Source: Roseococcus microcysteis | GTDB taxonomy: Bacteria > Pseudomonadota > Alphaproteobacteria > Acetobacterales > Acetobacteraceae | Reading direction: 5' to 3' | DNA: 64,000 bases | Assembly: GCF_014764365.1 (NCBI RefSeq) | Contig: NZ_CP061718.1 | Coordinates: forward strand, 2,930,501 to 2,994,500 | Part shown: piece by piece, positions 50,689 through 60,302 of the stretch | How positions within the stretch are numbered: position 1 is the first letter of the stretch | Layout: the number at the start of each line of letters is the position of its first letter | Notes under the pieces: generated by a model | Database searches by the model: none | Seen by the model: the letters and a program-made list of their open reading frames with translations, nothing else | What the model was told of the DNA's origin: nothing | Program-made: the position numbers and the translations under genes

Positions 50689-52187
50689 CTACCCGCCCCC
50701 CGCCGCGAACCTCACCGCCTCCTCCGCCGCGCGGAACAGCGCGCGGGCCTTGGCGATGCATTCCTCATGCTCGGCGCGGGGGTCGCTGTCGGCCACCACG
50801 CCGGCGCCGGCCTGGACGTGCAGCTGGCCTTCCTTCACCAGCGCCGTGCGCAGCGCGATGCAGATGTCCATGTTGCCGTCCACGCCGAAATAGCCCACGC
50901 CGCCCGCGTAAAGGCCGCGGCGCGAGGGCTCCAGCTCCTCGATGATCTCCATGGCGCGCACCTTGGGCGCCCCCGACAGCGTGCCCGCCGGGAAGCCCGC
51001 CTGCAGCGCGTCCAGCGCCGAAAGCCCCGGCCGCAGCCGCCCCCGCACCTCGGAGGCGATGTGCATCACCTGGGAATAGCGCTCGATGCGGAACTGCGCC
51101 GTGACGCGGACCGAGCCGATGGCGGCCACCCGCCCCACATCGTTCCGCCCGAGGTCGAGCAGCATCAAATGCTCCGCCCGCTCCTTGGGGTCCGCCAGAA
51201 GCTCGGCCTCCAGCGCCGCATCCTCCTCGGGCGTGGCGCCGCGGCGGCGCGTGCCGGCGAGCGGGCGGATCGTCACCTCGCCATCCTTGGCGCTGACCAG
51301 GATTTCGGGCGAGGCCCCCACCACGGCAAACCCGCCATGGTCGAAGAAGAACAAATAGGGCGCGGGGTTGATCCGCCGCAGCGCGCGATAGAGGGCGAAG
51401 GGCGGCAGGGCGAAGGGCGCCGTGAAGCGCTGCGAGGGCACGATCTGGAAGGCATCACCCGCGCGGATGTATTCCCGCGCGCGCTCCACGGCCGCCATGT
51501 AGCCCTCGGGCGTGAAGTTCGACACGGGGGCGGGCTGCGGCGCCAGCTTCGCGGGGGCGCGGGGCGGGGCAGGGGGCGGGCCAGGGCGGCCTCGGCCTCG
51601 TCCAGCCGCGCCTGCGCCTCGGACCAGGCGGCTTCGGCATCGCCGCCGGCCTCGGCCCAGACGGGTGTCACCAGCGTCAGCGCGTCGCGGACATGGTCGA
51701 AGACGGCCACCAGCGTGGGCCGGATCATGATGGCGTCGGGGATGCCCAGCACGTCGGGGTTGGTGCTGGGCAGGCGCTCCATCAGACGCACCATGTCGTA
51801 GCCGAGATAGCCGAACAGCCCCGCCGCGATGGGCGGCATGCCGGGGGGCAGGGGCATCCGCAGCGCCTCGACGCGGGCACGCAGGGCCTCCAGCGCCGGC
51901 GCCTCCTCCGGCACGAAGGCATGGGGCGCGGAAAGGGCCTGGGTGTTGCACTCCGCCACCCCGTCGCGGCAGCGCCACACCAGGTCCGGCGCCATGCCGA
52001 CGGCCGAGAAGCGGCCCCGCGCGGCCCCGCCTTCCACGCTCTCCAGCAGGAAGGAATGCGGCTTGCCGTGGGCAAGCTTCAGGAAGACGCCCACAGGCGT
52101 CTCCAGGTCCGCCACGCGCTCGCGCCAGAGAAGCTGGTTCTCGCCGCGCGCATAGGCGTCGCGGAAGGCGCTGTCCGGGCCGCTCAT
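50689..52187 (-). pseudogene. trpE: Anthranilate synthase component I, frameshifted once
   Basis: TrpE turns chorismate into anthranilate with TrpG. The N-terminal half from ATG 52187 has [18 protein letters not shown] (tryptophan-binding LLES) and [17 protein letters not shown]. The frame breaks in the G-rich stretch 51551-51585, between [12 protein letters not shown] and [13 protein letters not shown]; one base is missing. The second half has [39 protein letters not shown] and [11 protein letters not shown], then [20 protein letters not shown], complete to 50689. The start overlaps the ppiD stop (ATGA). trpG is not adjacent. Confidence 0.9.
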
Positions 52188-54085
52188 GGCAGCGAATTCC
52201 CCGCCACGCGGTCCATCATGCGCGGGTTGATCCGCACATCGGCGCGCGCGCGCAGCGCCGCCTGGTATTGCCGCTCGATGTCGTCGGCCATGCGCTGGGC
52301 GCCCGTGGCGCGCACGGCGGCGATGGGCTGCTCCTGGCCCGTCAGGTCGGCCGGCGTCACGCCCGTCAGCTGGATCACGGCGAAGGATTGCGGCAGCTCC
52401 ACCATGGTCACGCCATTGGCCGCCAGCTCGAAGGTGGGCGCCAGCAGGTCGCGCGGCATGGGGTTGCCGCCGCCCGGCTCGCGCCCGAAGGGACCGAGCG
52501 CCTCGGCGGTGATGCCGGCGGCCTCGGCGGCGGCGGCCAGGGTCTGGCCGCCCCGCACCGCGGCCAGCAGGGCGGCGGCGCGCGCATCCTGGGCGCGGCG
52601 GCGGGCATCGGCCATGTAGGCCGCCACCACCTCCTCGCGCACCTCCTCGAGCGGGATGAGGCTGGGGGCGATCACCTCGTTCACCTGGGCGGCCATGAAG
52701 CCCCAATCGCCCTCCTGCAGGCGCACATCGGCGTTGGGCGCCTGGGCGAAGATGGCGCGGATGGCGGCCTCGCGCGCCGCGTCCGCCACGGGCAGTTCGG
52801 CGGGCGTGCCCTCGGGCGTCTGGCCCGTCGCGTCCATCCGCACGCGCGCATAGGCCAGGTCATAGCGCTGGGCGATGTCGGCCAGCCCCACGCGCCCGGC
52901 CAGCGCATCCTCGATGCGGTTGGCGCGGTCGAAGGCGACATCGGCGGCGCGCTCGGCCGCGATCTCGTTGCGGAGTTCGTCCCGCACTTCGGCCAGTTCA
53001 CGCCGGCTGGGCGGCGTCACCTCCACCACCCGCAGCACATGCCAGCCGAAGGGCGACTGGATGGGGGCGGAGATGGTGTCCGGCGCCAGGGCGAAGGCGG
53101 CATCGCCCAGGGTGGCGATGGGCAGCTCGGCCTGGGTGGTGGGCGGCAATTCGCTGGCGGCGGCGCCCTCGGCGCGGGCGGCGGCCTGGAAGGTGGCGAA
53201 GTCGGGGGCGGCGGCCCAGGCCTCGGCCAGGGCGCGGGCCTGGGCCTCCTCCTGCACGATCACCTGCTGGATGCGCCGGCGCTCGGCCACCTCGAAGCGG
53301 TCGCGGGCGGCGGCGTAGGCGTCCTCGATCTCGCGCTCGCTCACCTCCACCGCGGCCATCAGCCGCTCGGCGTTCATGGTGATGACGCTGACGTCGCGGA
53401 ATTCGGGGGTGGAGAACAGGGCCGGGTTGTTCTCGTGGAAGCGGGCGAGCTGCGCCTCGGTCGGCGCCTCGGGCTCCGGCGCCTGGGCGAAGGGCAGTTC
53501 CACCAGCGTCACGCTGCGCCGTTCCAGCGACCAGCCCAGCAGGCGGCGCCCGGCCGTCTCCGGCAGGGCGGCGCCCGCCCGCACCGCGCCCGACATCTGC
53601 TGCCGGGCGAGGTCGGTGCGGAGCAGGCCCAGGAAGAAGGGCTCGCTCATGTCGTTGTTGCGCAGGAAGCTGTTGAAGATCTCGCGCGAGAAGCGGCCAT
53701 CCGCCCCCTGGAAGCCGGGGATGCGGAACACATAGTCGCGCACCGCGTCATCGGGCACCACCACGCCCATCCGCGCCGCCTCCTGCTGGAGCACGCGGTC
53801 GAGGACCAGGCCCTCCACCACCTGCTCGGCCACGGCGCGGCGCATGGCGGCGTCCGGCTCGAACCGGCCCTGGAGCGCGCGGCTGATGCGCTGCAACTCG
53901 CGCCGCGCGGCCTCCTGCGCCTCGGGCGCCTCGATGGCCTGGCCCGAGACGCGGGCGACGCTGTCGTCCCGGCCGATGCCGCGGATCATGTCCTCGATCC
54001 CCCAGACGGCGAAGGAGAGGATCAGGAGGATGAAAAGGACCTTGGCGGCCCAGGTCGCGGCCATGCGGCGCATGAAGGTGATCAT
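52184..54085 (-). CDS. ppiD: PpiD/SurA-type peptidyl-prolyl isomerase, membrane-anchored
   Basis: A 633-residue periplasmic folding factor. One anchor helix is at residues about 14-32 ([19 protein letters not shown]). The SurA_N_3 chaperone region follows, with [16 protein letters not shown] rotamase (parvulin) domain lies around residues 245-365, with [19 protein letters not shown] at its end; the parvulin-type active-site acids are weakly conserved, as in other PpiD proteins. ATG 54085 ([15 protein letters not shown]) is preferred to 54124. The end overlaps trpE by 4 nt, so ppiD-trpE form an operon, divergent from tpiA. This pairing is common in alphaproteobacteria. Confidence 0.88.
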   Translation of the reverse strand: MITFMRRMAATWAAKVLFILLILSFAVWGIEDMIRGIGRDDSVARVSGQAIEAPEAQEAARRELQRISRALQGRFEPDAAMRRAVAEQVVEGLVLDRVLQQEAARMGVVVPDDAVRDYVFRIPGFQGADGRFSREIFNSFLRNNDMSEPFFLGLLRTDLARQQMSGAVRAGAALPETAGRRLLGWSLERRSVTLVELPFAQAPEPEAPTEAQLARFHENNPALFSTPEFRDVSVITMNAERLMAAVEVSEREIEDAYAAARDRFEVAERRRIQQVIVQEEAQARALAEAWAAAPDFATFQAAARAEGAAASELPPTTQAELPIATLGDAAFALAPDTISAPIQSPFGWHVLRVVEVTPPSRRELAEVRDELRNEIAAERAADVAFDRANRIEDALAGRVGLADIAQRYDLAYARVRMDATGQTPEGTPAELPVADAAREAAIRAIFAQAPNADVRLQEGDWGFMAAQVNEVIAPSLIPLEEVREEVVAAYMADARRRAQDARAAALLAAVRGGQTLAAAAEAAGITAEALGPFGREPGGGNPMPRDLLAPTFELAANGVTMVELPQSFAVIQLTGVTPADLTGQEQPIAAVRATGAQRMADDIERQYQAALRARADVRINPRMMDRVAGNSLP

Positions 54086-54166
54086 CCCGCGCGCATAGCG
54101 CGCCCACGGGCTGTTGCCAAACACCGGCCTCGGCTATCCCTCCCCCGCAAAGAAGGAAGCAGGCCC

Positions 54167-54916
54167 ATGACCCCAGGGATTCGTCCCCTCATCGCCGGCA
54201 ACTGGAAGATGCACGGGACCGTGCGCGAGGCCGCGCGCCTCGCCGAGGCGGTGCGCGAGGGGGTGGAGGGCGTGGACCTGCTGGTCTGCCCGCCCTTCCC
54301 CCATCTCCACACCGTGTCGGTGGTGCTGCTGGGCGGGCGCGTCGCGGTGGGCGGGCAGGATTGCCACGCCGCCGCCAAGGGCGCCCATACCGGCGATGTG
54401 AGCGCGGCCATGCTGCGCGATGTGGGCGCCACCCATGTCATCCTCGGCCATTCCGAGCGCCGGGCCGACCATGCCGAGAATGACGCCGTCGTGCTGGCCA
54501 AGACCAAGGCGGCGCTGGCCGCGGGCCTCATTCCCATCGTCTGCGTGGGCGAGACCGAGGCCGAGCGCCTGGGCGGCCTCGCGGAATCGGTGGTGCGCGG
54601 CCAGCTGGAGGGGTCCATCCCCTATGGTTTCGTGACCGCCGGCGGCATCGTGGCCTATGAGCCCGTCTGGGCCATCGGCACCGGCCGCACGCCGACCGAG
54701 GACGACATCACGGCCATCCACGCCACCATGCGCGCCGCCCTGGTGGAACGCTTCGGCCCCGCCGCGCGGACCACGCGGCTGCTCTATGGCGGCTCGGTGA
54801 AGCCGGGCAACGCGAAATCCATCCTGGCCCTGCCCGAGGTGGACGGCGCCCTGGTGGGGGGCGCCAGCCTCGTCGCCGAGGATTTCCTGGCCATCGCCCG
54901 CGCCGCCCCCGTCTGA
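54167..54916 (+). CDS. tpiA: Triosephosphate isomerase
   Basis: TpiA interconverts dihydroxyacetone phosphate and glyceraldehyde 3-phosphate. The 249-residue protein has AGNWKMHG (Asn, Lys), ILGHSERR (His electrophile), [15 protein letters not shown] (Glu base plus flexible loop), and [12 protein letters not shown] (phosphate site). ATG 54167 follows AGAAGGA at suitable distance. serC follows 11 nt later, so the two are probably one unit. Confidence 0.96.
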   Translation: MTPGIRPLIAGNWKMHGTVREAARLAEAVREGVEGVDLLVCPPFPHLHTVSVVLLGGRVAVGGQDCHAAAKGAHTGDVSAAMLRDVGATHVILGHSERRADHAENDAVVLAKTKAALAAGLIPIVCVGETEAERLGGLAESVVRGQLEGSIPYGFVTAGGIVAYEPVWAIGTGRTPTEDDITAIHATMRAALVERFGPAARTTRLLYGGSVKPGNAKSILALPEVDGALVGGASLVAEDFLAIARAAPV

Positions 54917-54927
54917 GAATCCCGCCG

Positions 54928-56052
54928 ATGCTGAAGCCCGAACGCCCGTATTTCTCCTCCGGCCCCTGCGCGAAGCGGCCGGGCTTCTCGCTGTCCGCGC
55001 TGGAGGGGGCGCTGCTGGGGCGCAGTCACCGCGCCCCCGCCTCCCGCGCCCGCATGGCCGAGGTGATCGAACGCTCCCGCGCCATCCTCGGCATGCCGGC
55101 GGATTGGCGGCTGGGCATCGTGCCCGCCTCGGACACCGGGGCGGTCGAGATGGCGCTGTGGTCCCTGCTGGGGCCGCGCGGGGTGGATGTGCTGGCCTGG
55201 GAGAGCTTTTCCGCCGAATGGGCGAATGACATCACCCAGGCCCTGAAGCTGCCCGATGTGCGGCTGCTGAAGGCGCCCTATGGCAAGCTGCCCGACCTCG
55301 GCGCCGTGGACTGGGCGCGGGATTGCGTCTTCGTCTGGAACGGCACCACCTCGGGCGTGCGGCTGCCCCATGGGGACTGGATCGCGCCCGACCGCGAGGG
55401 CCTGGCCATCTGCGACGCCACCTCGGCGGCCTTCGCCATGGACATGCCCTGGGACAAGCTCGATGTCGTGACCTGGTCCTGGCAGAAGGTGCTGGGGGGT
55501 GAGGCCGCGCATGGCATGCTGGCGCTCTCGCCCCGCGCCGTGGCGCGGCTGGAAAGCCATACGCCCGCCTGGCCCCTGCCCAAGGTGTTTCGCCTGACCA
55601 AGGGCGGCAAGCTCATCGAGGGCATCTTCAAGGGCGACACCATCAACACCCCGTCCATGCTCTGTGTCGAGGATGCGCTGGACGGGCTGCGCTGGGCGGA
55701 GAGCGTGGGCGGGCTGAAGGGGCTGGTGGCGCGGGCCGAGGGCAATCTCAAGCTGGTGGCCGACTGGGTGGCGCGCAGCAAATGGGCGGAATTCCTGGCC
55801 GAAGACCCCGCCACGCGCTCCTGCACCTCCATCTGCCTGCGCTTCCGGGACCTGGCGCCCGAGCACCAGGCCGAGATCGCGCAGCGCATGGTGACCTATC
55901 TGGAGGCCGAGGGCGTGGCGCTGGACGCCGCCCATTACCGCGACGCACCGCCGGGGCTGCGCCTGTGGTGCGGCGCGACGGTCGAGGCATCCGACGTGGC
56001 GGCGGTCCTGCCTTGGCTGGACGCGGCCTGGGGTGCCGCCAAGCGCGGCTGA
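54928..56052 (+). CDS. serC: Phosphoserine aminotransferase
   Basis: SerC makes 3-phosphoserine from 3-phosphohydroxypyruvate and glutamate with PLP. The 374-residue protein opens with [15 protein letters not shown], and [13 protein letters not shown] follows. [16 protein letters not shown] and [15 protein letters not shown] precede the Lys in [11 protein letters not shown]. This is the longer alphaproteobacterial branch of SerC rather than the E. coli type. It starts at ATG 54928, 11 nt after tpiA. Confidence 0.93.
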   Translation: MLKPERPYFSSGPCAKRPGFSLSALEGALLGRSHRAPASRARMAEVIERSRAILGMPADWRLGIVPASDTGAVEMALWSLLGPRGVDVLAWESFSAEWANDITQALKLPDVRLLKAPYGKLPDLGAVDWARDCVFVWNGTTSGVRLPHGDWIAPDREGLAICDATSAAFAMDMPWDKLDVVTWSWQKVLGGEAAHGMLALSPRAVARLESHTPAWPLPKVFRLTKGGKLIEGIFKGDTINTPSMLCVEDALDGLRWAESVGGLKGLVARAEGNLKLVADWVARSKWAEFLAEDPATRSCTSICLRFRDLAPEHQAEIAQRMVTYLEAEGVALDAAHYRDAPPGLRLWCGATVEASDVAAVLPWLDAAWGAAKRG

Positions 56053-56090
56053 ACCTTCCGGATGGGGCAGGGCGGCCCTATCTGCCGGGC

Positions 56091-56732
56091 ATGATCGTCC
56101 GCCGCGCCTTGCCCGCCCTGTTGCTCGCAACCCCGGCCCTGGCCCAGCGCCTCTCGCCGCTGGAGGCCACTTCGCCAGAGGCCGCGCCCCTGCTGGCCCG
56201 GCTGCGCGCCGGCGGGCACACCCTGTTCTTCCGCCACGCCGACACCGCCGGCGAACCCTGCGACCGGAGCTTCCGCGTGGGCGACCGGGCGGGGCAGCGC
56301 AACATCTCCCCGCGCGGCCGGGCGCAATCGGCCCGGATCGGTGAAAGGTTGCGAGAACTGGGCGTGCCGGTGGCCCTGCCCGTGCTGGCCGGCCCCGTCT
56401 ATCGCGCGCGCGACACGGCGGAACATGCCTTCGGCGCCGAGAACGTGGTGGTGACGGAAGGCCTGCTGGCCGATGACTATTCCGGACCGCGCCTCGCCTG
56501 GGTGCTGGACCAGCACCGCCGCCTGCTGGCCGAAATCCCGCCGCCGGGGCTGAACCGCGTGCTGGTGGGCCACCGAACGCCCCCCATCATGATCATGGGC
56601 GACCCGGTGGCCGGGCGCGCCTTCCCCGAAGGCGGCGCGCTGGTGGTGGAGCCGCTGGGCCCTGAGGGTTTTCGGCTGCACGGCATCGTGGAATTCGCCC
56701 CTATCCCCGGGGGCGGCTTTCATGCCTGCTAG
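56091..56732 (+). CDS. Secreted histidine phosphatase superfamily protein
   Basis: A 213-residue branch-1 histidine phosphatase. A signal peptide (MIVRRALPALLLATPALA) leads to THTLFFRHADTAG-type sequence: FFRHADTAG carries the catalytic His as RHA, not RHG. Then come SPRGRAQSARIGERL, the Arg in VYRARDTAEHAF, and GHRTPPIMIMG, where the second His is in VLVGHRTP. It probably acts in the periplasm on a small phosphoester; the substrate is unknown. ATG 56091 follows the serC stop by 38 nt. A covarying hairpin (copy C) begins at its stop. Confidence 0.82.
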   Translation: MIVRRALPALLLATPALAQRLSPLEATSPEAAPLLARLRAGGHTLFFRHADTAGEPCDRSFRVGDRAGQRNISPRGRAQSARIGERLRELGVPVALPVLAGPVYRARDTAEHAFGAENVVVTEGLLADDYSGPRLAWVLDQHRRLLAEIPPPGLNRVLVGHRTPPIMIMGDPVAGRAFPEGGALVVEPLGPEGFRLHGIVEFAPIPGGGFHAC

Positions 56733-56778
56733 CGTCCGATCGCCTTCGGCGGGATCGCCGGAGGCGTGAATCGGCCGC
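56732..56778 (+). repeat. Nested 3' hairpin element, copy C
   Basis: Outer stem CCGAT/ATCGG (56736-56740 with 56770-56774), inner GCC..CGGCG / CGCCG..GGC, invariant GATCG and GTGAATC. It starts at the phosphatase stop and ends at the convergent TerB-type gene. Confidence 0.78.
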
Positions 56779-56779
56779 T

Positions 56780-57598
56780 TCAGGTGGCGGCGGCCGCCAC
56801 CACCTGGCGTTCCAGATGCGCCACCAGCTCGGCCGGGATGCCGAGCCTGTGGGCCAGCGCGTCCAGATAGACCCGCTCGGCCGGCTGGTCGGGGTCCATG
56901 GCGAGGCGCGAGGCCAGCCAGAGTTCCGCCGCCTGCTCGGGCGAATTGGCGGCAGCCGCCACCTGCTCCACGCCGATGCGCTGGTTCAGCAGGGTGAAGA
57001 CGAAGCCCTTGGCGGCGGGGTCCAGCGAGGAACGCTCCACCTGTTCGAAGATCTTCGCGCGTTCGGGGGCGTCAATATGCCCATCGGCCTGGGCGGCGCC
57101 GATCATGGCGCGGATCAGCGACAGCTCGAAGGGCTCGCCCGCCGCGGCCTCGGTGGCGCCAGGGATGAAGGCGGCATCGGCCGCGGCATCGGGCGGCGCC
57201 GCCGGGGGCGCCGAGGCCGGCTGCTGCCCCGCCTGCCAGTTCTGCCAGGCGCGATAGGCCAGCGCGCCCAGCGCCGCCGCCCCGCCATGGGTCAGCACGC
57301 TGCGTGCCGCGCTGCGCTTGCCGCCGAACAGCGTGCCCAGCAGGCCACCGGCGGCCAGCCCGCCCAGCGCCGCCCCGCCAGGCCCGGCGCCGGCCAGCAG
57401 GTCCCGCGCACGGTCGGTCAGGCTGCCCTGGCCTTGCGGGGCGGGCTTGGTCTGCGGAGGGGCGCTCGGCCACTGGGCGGGCCAGGGCGACTGTGCCTTT
57501 GCCGGCGCCTTGCCGGGCGGGATCTGCCAGGGGCTGCCGCCCTGCGCGGGGCCACCCCTTCCCAGGAATTGTTCGAGCAGCGTCTTGGCATCCATCAT
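56780..57598 (-). CDS. TerB / DUF533 family protein
   Basis: A 272-residue protein. A Pro/Ala-rich first part (about residues 12-60) leads to a Gly-rich segment GGAALGGLAAGGLLGTLFGGK (about 75-95), matching DUF533/YebE-like membrane insertion. The C-terminal 110 residues form a TerB-like helical domain with LIRAMIGAAQADGHIDAPERAKIFEQ, whose DGHID resembles its metal-binding loop. Function is unknown. ATG 57598 (MMDAKTLL) or 57595 is the start. It is divergent from hisZ. Confidence 0.82.
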   Translation of the reverse strand: MMDAKTLLEQFLGRGGPAQGGSPWQIPPGKAPAKAQSPWPAQWPSAPPQTKPAPQGQGSLTDRARDLLAGAGPGGAALGGLAAGGLLGTLFGGKRSAARSVLTHGGAAALGALAYRAWQNWQAGQQPASAPPAAPPDAAADAAFIPGATEAAAGEPFELSLIRAMIGAAQADGHIDAPERAKIFEQVERSSLDPAAKGFVFTLLNQRIGVEQVAAAANSPEQAAELWLASRLAMDPDQPAERVYLDALAHRLGIPAELVAHLERQVVAAAAT

Positions 57599-57683
57599 GG
57601 CGGCGCAGATGGCCCTGGGCGCATGGCGCCACAAGCCCACCCCATCTTGCCCCCACCCCGCCCCCCTGCCACACAGCCGGGGC

Positions 57684-58841
57684 ATGAACGACGCCTTCTC
57701 CCCTCCGCCCGGGCTGCTGCCCGCGGGCCTGATGGACGTGCTCCCGCCGGCGGCGGAGCGCGAGGCCGCGCTCGTCGAGGCGCTGATGGAGGGTTTCGCC
57801 CGCCACGGCTATGAGCGCGTGAAGCCCCCATTGCTGGAATTCGAGGACGGGCTGCTGGCCGGCTCGGGGGCCGCCGTCTCCGAACAGATTTTTCGCCTGA
57901 TGGACCCGGTCAGCCAGCGCATGATGGGCTTGCGGGCGGACACCACGCCCCAGGTCTCGCGCATCGCAGCGACGCGCCTTGGCGCGCAGCCCCGCCCGCT
58001 GCGCCTCTGCTACGAAGGCCCGGTGCTGCGCGTGCGCGGCAGCGAATTGGCGCCGGCGCGGCAATTGGCCCAGGCCGGCATCGAACTCATTGGCGGCGCG
58101 GCACCCGAGGCCGATGCGGAAGTGGCCCTGGTGGCCGCCGAGGCCCTGGCACGTGTGGGCGTCACCGGCATTACCCTGGACATCACGCTCCCGCGCATGG
58201 CCCAGGCCCTGCTGGAGGCGGCGGGGCTGGAAGACGCGGTGGCCCGCCGCTTGATCCGCGCGCTGGACCGCAAGGACGCCGCCGCCGTGGCCACCCTGGC
58301 GCGCGACGCCGGCCCCGTGGCCGCGCTGCTGCCGCCGCTGCTCGCCGCCGCCGGCCCGGCCGAGGGCGCGCTGGCGGTCCTGCGTGGCCTCGACCTGCCC
58401 ATGGCCGCGCGCGCCATCGCGGAGAACGCGGCGCTGGTCATCGCCGCCATCGCCGCCCGCGCGCCTTCGCTGCGCGTCACGCTGGACCCCGTGGAGTTCC
58501 GCGGCTTCCGCTATCATGTGGGCGTGGCCTTCACCATCTACGGGCCGGGTGCCACGGGCGAGATGGCGCGCGGCGGCCGCTACCAATCCGCGAATGACGA
58601 GCCGGCCACGGGCATGACGCTCTACCCCGACGCCGTGCTGCGCGCCGCGCCCAAGCCCGCCAGCCGCCCGCGCTGCTTCCTGCCCATCGGCACCGCGCCC
58701 GCGGTGGGCGAGGGGCTGCGGCGCCAGGGCTTCGCCACCATCGCCGCCCTCTCGGCCGCCGACGCGCCGGCCGCGCTGCGGTGCAGCCATGTCTGGGACG
58801 GCACCGCGCCCGTTCCCGTTACCGAGGAAAGTTCCGTCTGA
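57684..58841 (+). CDS. hisZ: ATP phosphoribosyltransferase regulatory subunit HisZ
   Basis: HisZ is a histidyl-tRNA-synthetase paralogue that activates short-form HisG. The 385-residue protein has the HisRS catalytic core without tRNA-binding parts: [33 protein letters not shown], then [27 protein letters not shown] and QAGIELIGG. In place of the HisRS ATP/histidine loops it shows GGRYQ only partly conserved ([16 protein letters not shown]). No tRNA-binding domain follows. ATG 57684 fits the family; it overlaps purA by one base (TGATG). Confidence 0.9.
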   Translation: MNDAFSPPPGLLPAGLMDVLPPAAEREAALVEALMEGFARHGYERVKPPLLEFEDGLLAGSGAAVSEQIFRLMDPVSQRMMGLRADTTPQVSRIAATRLGAQPRPLRLCYEGPVLRVRGSELAPARQLAQAGIELIGGAAPEADAEVALVAAEALARVGVTGITLDITLPRMAQALLEAAGLEDAVARRLIRALDRKDAAAVATLARDAGPVAALLPPLLAAAGPAEGALAVLRGLDLPMAARAIAENAALVIAAIAARAPSLRVTLDPVEFRGFRYHVGVAFTIYGPGATGEMARGGRYQSANDEPATGMTLYPDAVLRAAPKPASRPRCFLPIGTAPAVGEGLRRQGFATIAALSAADAPAALRCSHVWDGTAPVPVTEESSV

Positions 58842-60205
58842 TGGCCAATGTCACCGTGATCGGCGCCCAGTGGGGCGATGAGGGCAAGGGCAAGGTGGTG
58901 GACTGGCTGGCCAGCCGGGCCGACATCGTCGTGCGCTTCCAGGGTGGGCACAATGCGGGCCATACGCTCGTGGTGGGCAGCAACACCTACAAGCTGTCGC
59001 TGCTGCCCTCGGGCATCGTGCGCGGCAAGCTCGGCGTCATCGGCAATGGCGTGGTGCTGGACCCGGACGCGCTGCTGGCCGAGATCAGCAAGGTGCGCGC
59101 GCAGGGCCTCGACGTGGGCCCGCACAATCTCCGCATCGCGGAGAACGTCCCGCTGATCCTGCCGCTGCACCCGGCCCTGGACCGCGCGCGCGAGGCGGCG
59201 CGCGGCGAGGACAAGATCGGCACCACCGGGCGCGGCATCGGCCCCGCCTATGAGGACAAGGTGGGCCGGCGCTCGGTTCGTCTCTGTGATCTCTCCGAGC
59301 CGGAGACGCTGTCGGCCAAGCTCGATGAGCTGCTGCTGCACCACAATTCCCTGCTGCGCGGCCTGGGCGCCGAGGAGTTCAGCAAGCAGGCCCTGCTGGA
59401 CCAGCTGCTGGCGCTCGCGCCCAAGCTGCTGCCCTATGCGGAACCCGTCTGGGAAAGGCTGGACGCCGCCCGCCACGAGGGCAAGCGCGTGCTGTTCGAG
59501 GGCGCGCAGGCGGTCATGCTGGATGTGGACCACGGCACCTACCCCTATGTGACCAGCTCCAACACCGTGGCCGGCAATGCGGCCGCCGGCGCGGGCGTGG
59601 GGCCGGATGCGGTGGGCCTCGTGCTCGGCATCGCCAAGGCCTATGCGACGCGGGTGGGCTCCGGCCCCTTCCCCTCGGAGCTGCATGACGAGACGGGCCG
59701 CCTGCTGGGTGAGCGCGGGCATGAATTCGGCACCGTCACCGGCCGCCCCCGTCGTTGCGGCTGGTTCGACGCCGCCATGGTGCGCCAGGCGGTCAAGATC
59801 GGCGGCGTGCAGGGCCTGGTGCTGACCAAGCTGGACGTGCTGGACGGGCTGCCGGAGCTGAAGCTCTGCACCGGCTACCGCGTGGATGGGGAGGTGATGA
59901 AGCGCCTGCCCGCCGCCATGCGCGCCCAGGCCCGCGCCGAGCCCATCTTCGAGGTGATGGAGGGCTGGTCCGGCTCCACCCGCGGTGCGCGCAGCTATGC
60001 CGACCTGCCGGCCCAGGCGGTGAAGTATGTGCGCCGCATCGAGGAGCTGGTGGAGGCGCCGGTGATGATGCTCTCCACCTCGCCCGACCGCGACGACACC
60101 ATCGCGCTGCGGGACCCCTTCGCGGGTGAGGACGCGCGCCGGGTCACCCCCATGATTCCGGCGCCATTGATTTTCATGTTGCGCCGCAGCGCGCGCGGCT
60201 CCTAG
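58841..60205 (+). CDS. purA: Adenylosuccinate synthetase
   Basis: PurA joins IMP and aspartate with GTP. Signatures are [17 protein letters not shown] (P-loop), [55 protein letters not shown] and [10 protein letters not shown]. The length of 454 residues is about 25 over the usual 430, because the C-terminus continues past RDPFAG. The hisZ-purA pairing is typical of alphaproteobacteria. ATG 58841 overlaps hisZ by one base. Confidence 0.95.
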   Translation: MANVTVIGAQWGDEGKGKVVDWLASRADIVVRFQGGHNAGHTLVVGSNTYKLSLLPSGIVRGKLGVIGNGVVLDPDALLAEISKVRAQGLDVGPHNLRIAENVPLILPLHPALDRAREAARGEDKIGTTGRGIGPAYEDKVGRRSVRLCDLSEPETLSAKLDELLLHHNSLLRGLGAEEFSKQALLDQLLALAPKLLPYAEPVWERLDAARHEGKRVLFEGAQAVMLDVDHGTYPYVTSSNTVAGNAAAGAGVGPDAVGLVLGIAKAYATRVGSGPFPSELHDETGRLLGERGHEFGTVTGRPRRCGWFDAAMVRQAVKIGGVQGLVLTKLDVLDGLPELKLCTGYRVDGEVMKRLPAAMRAQARAEPIFEVMEGWSGSTRGARSYADLPAQAVKYVRRIEELVEAPVMMLSTSPDRDDTIALRDPFAGEDARRVTPMIPAPLIFMLRRSARGS

Positions 60206-60208
60206 GCT

Positions 60209-60243
60209 TCCTCCCAGCCCCGTCAAAGGGGGCAGTGGGAAGG
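60209..60243 (+). terminator. Hairpin after purA
   Basis: CTTCC-TCCCA-CCCC (60209 onward) can pair imperfectly with GGGG-TGGGAAG (to about 60242). It lies 4 nt after the purA stop. No T-tract, so function as a terminator is tentative. Confidence 0.4.
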
Positions 60244-60302
60244 GCCGACAGTCACTCCACCCAATCATCGGCACGCCGGACGGCGGTCGTTGAGGAGATG
60301 AC

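Noticed and set aside
52268-54166. A long plus-strand open frame leading into tpiA
   Set aside because: It is the complement of ppiD; the translation has no recognisable fold and TpiA starts clearly at 54167.
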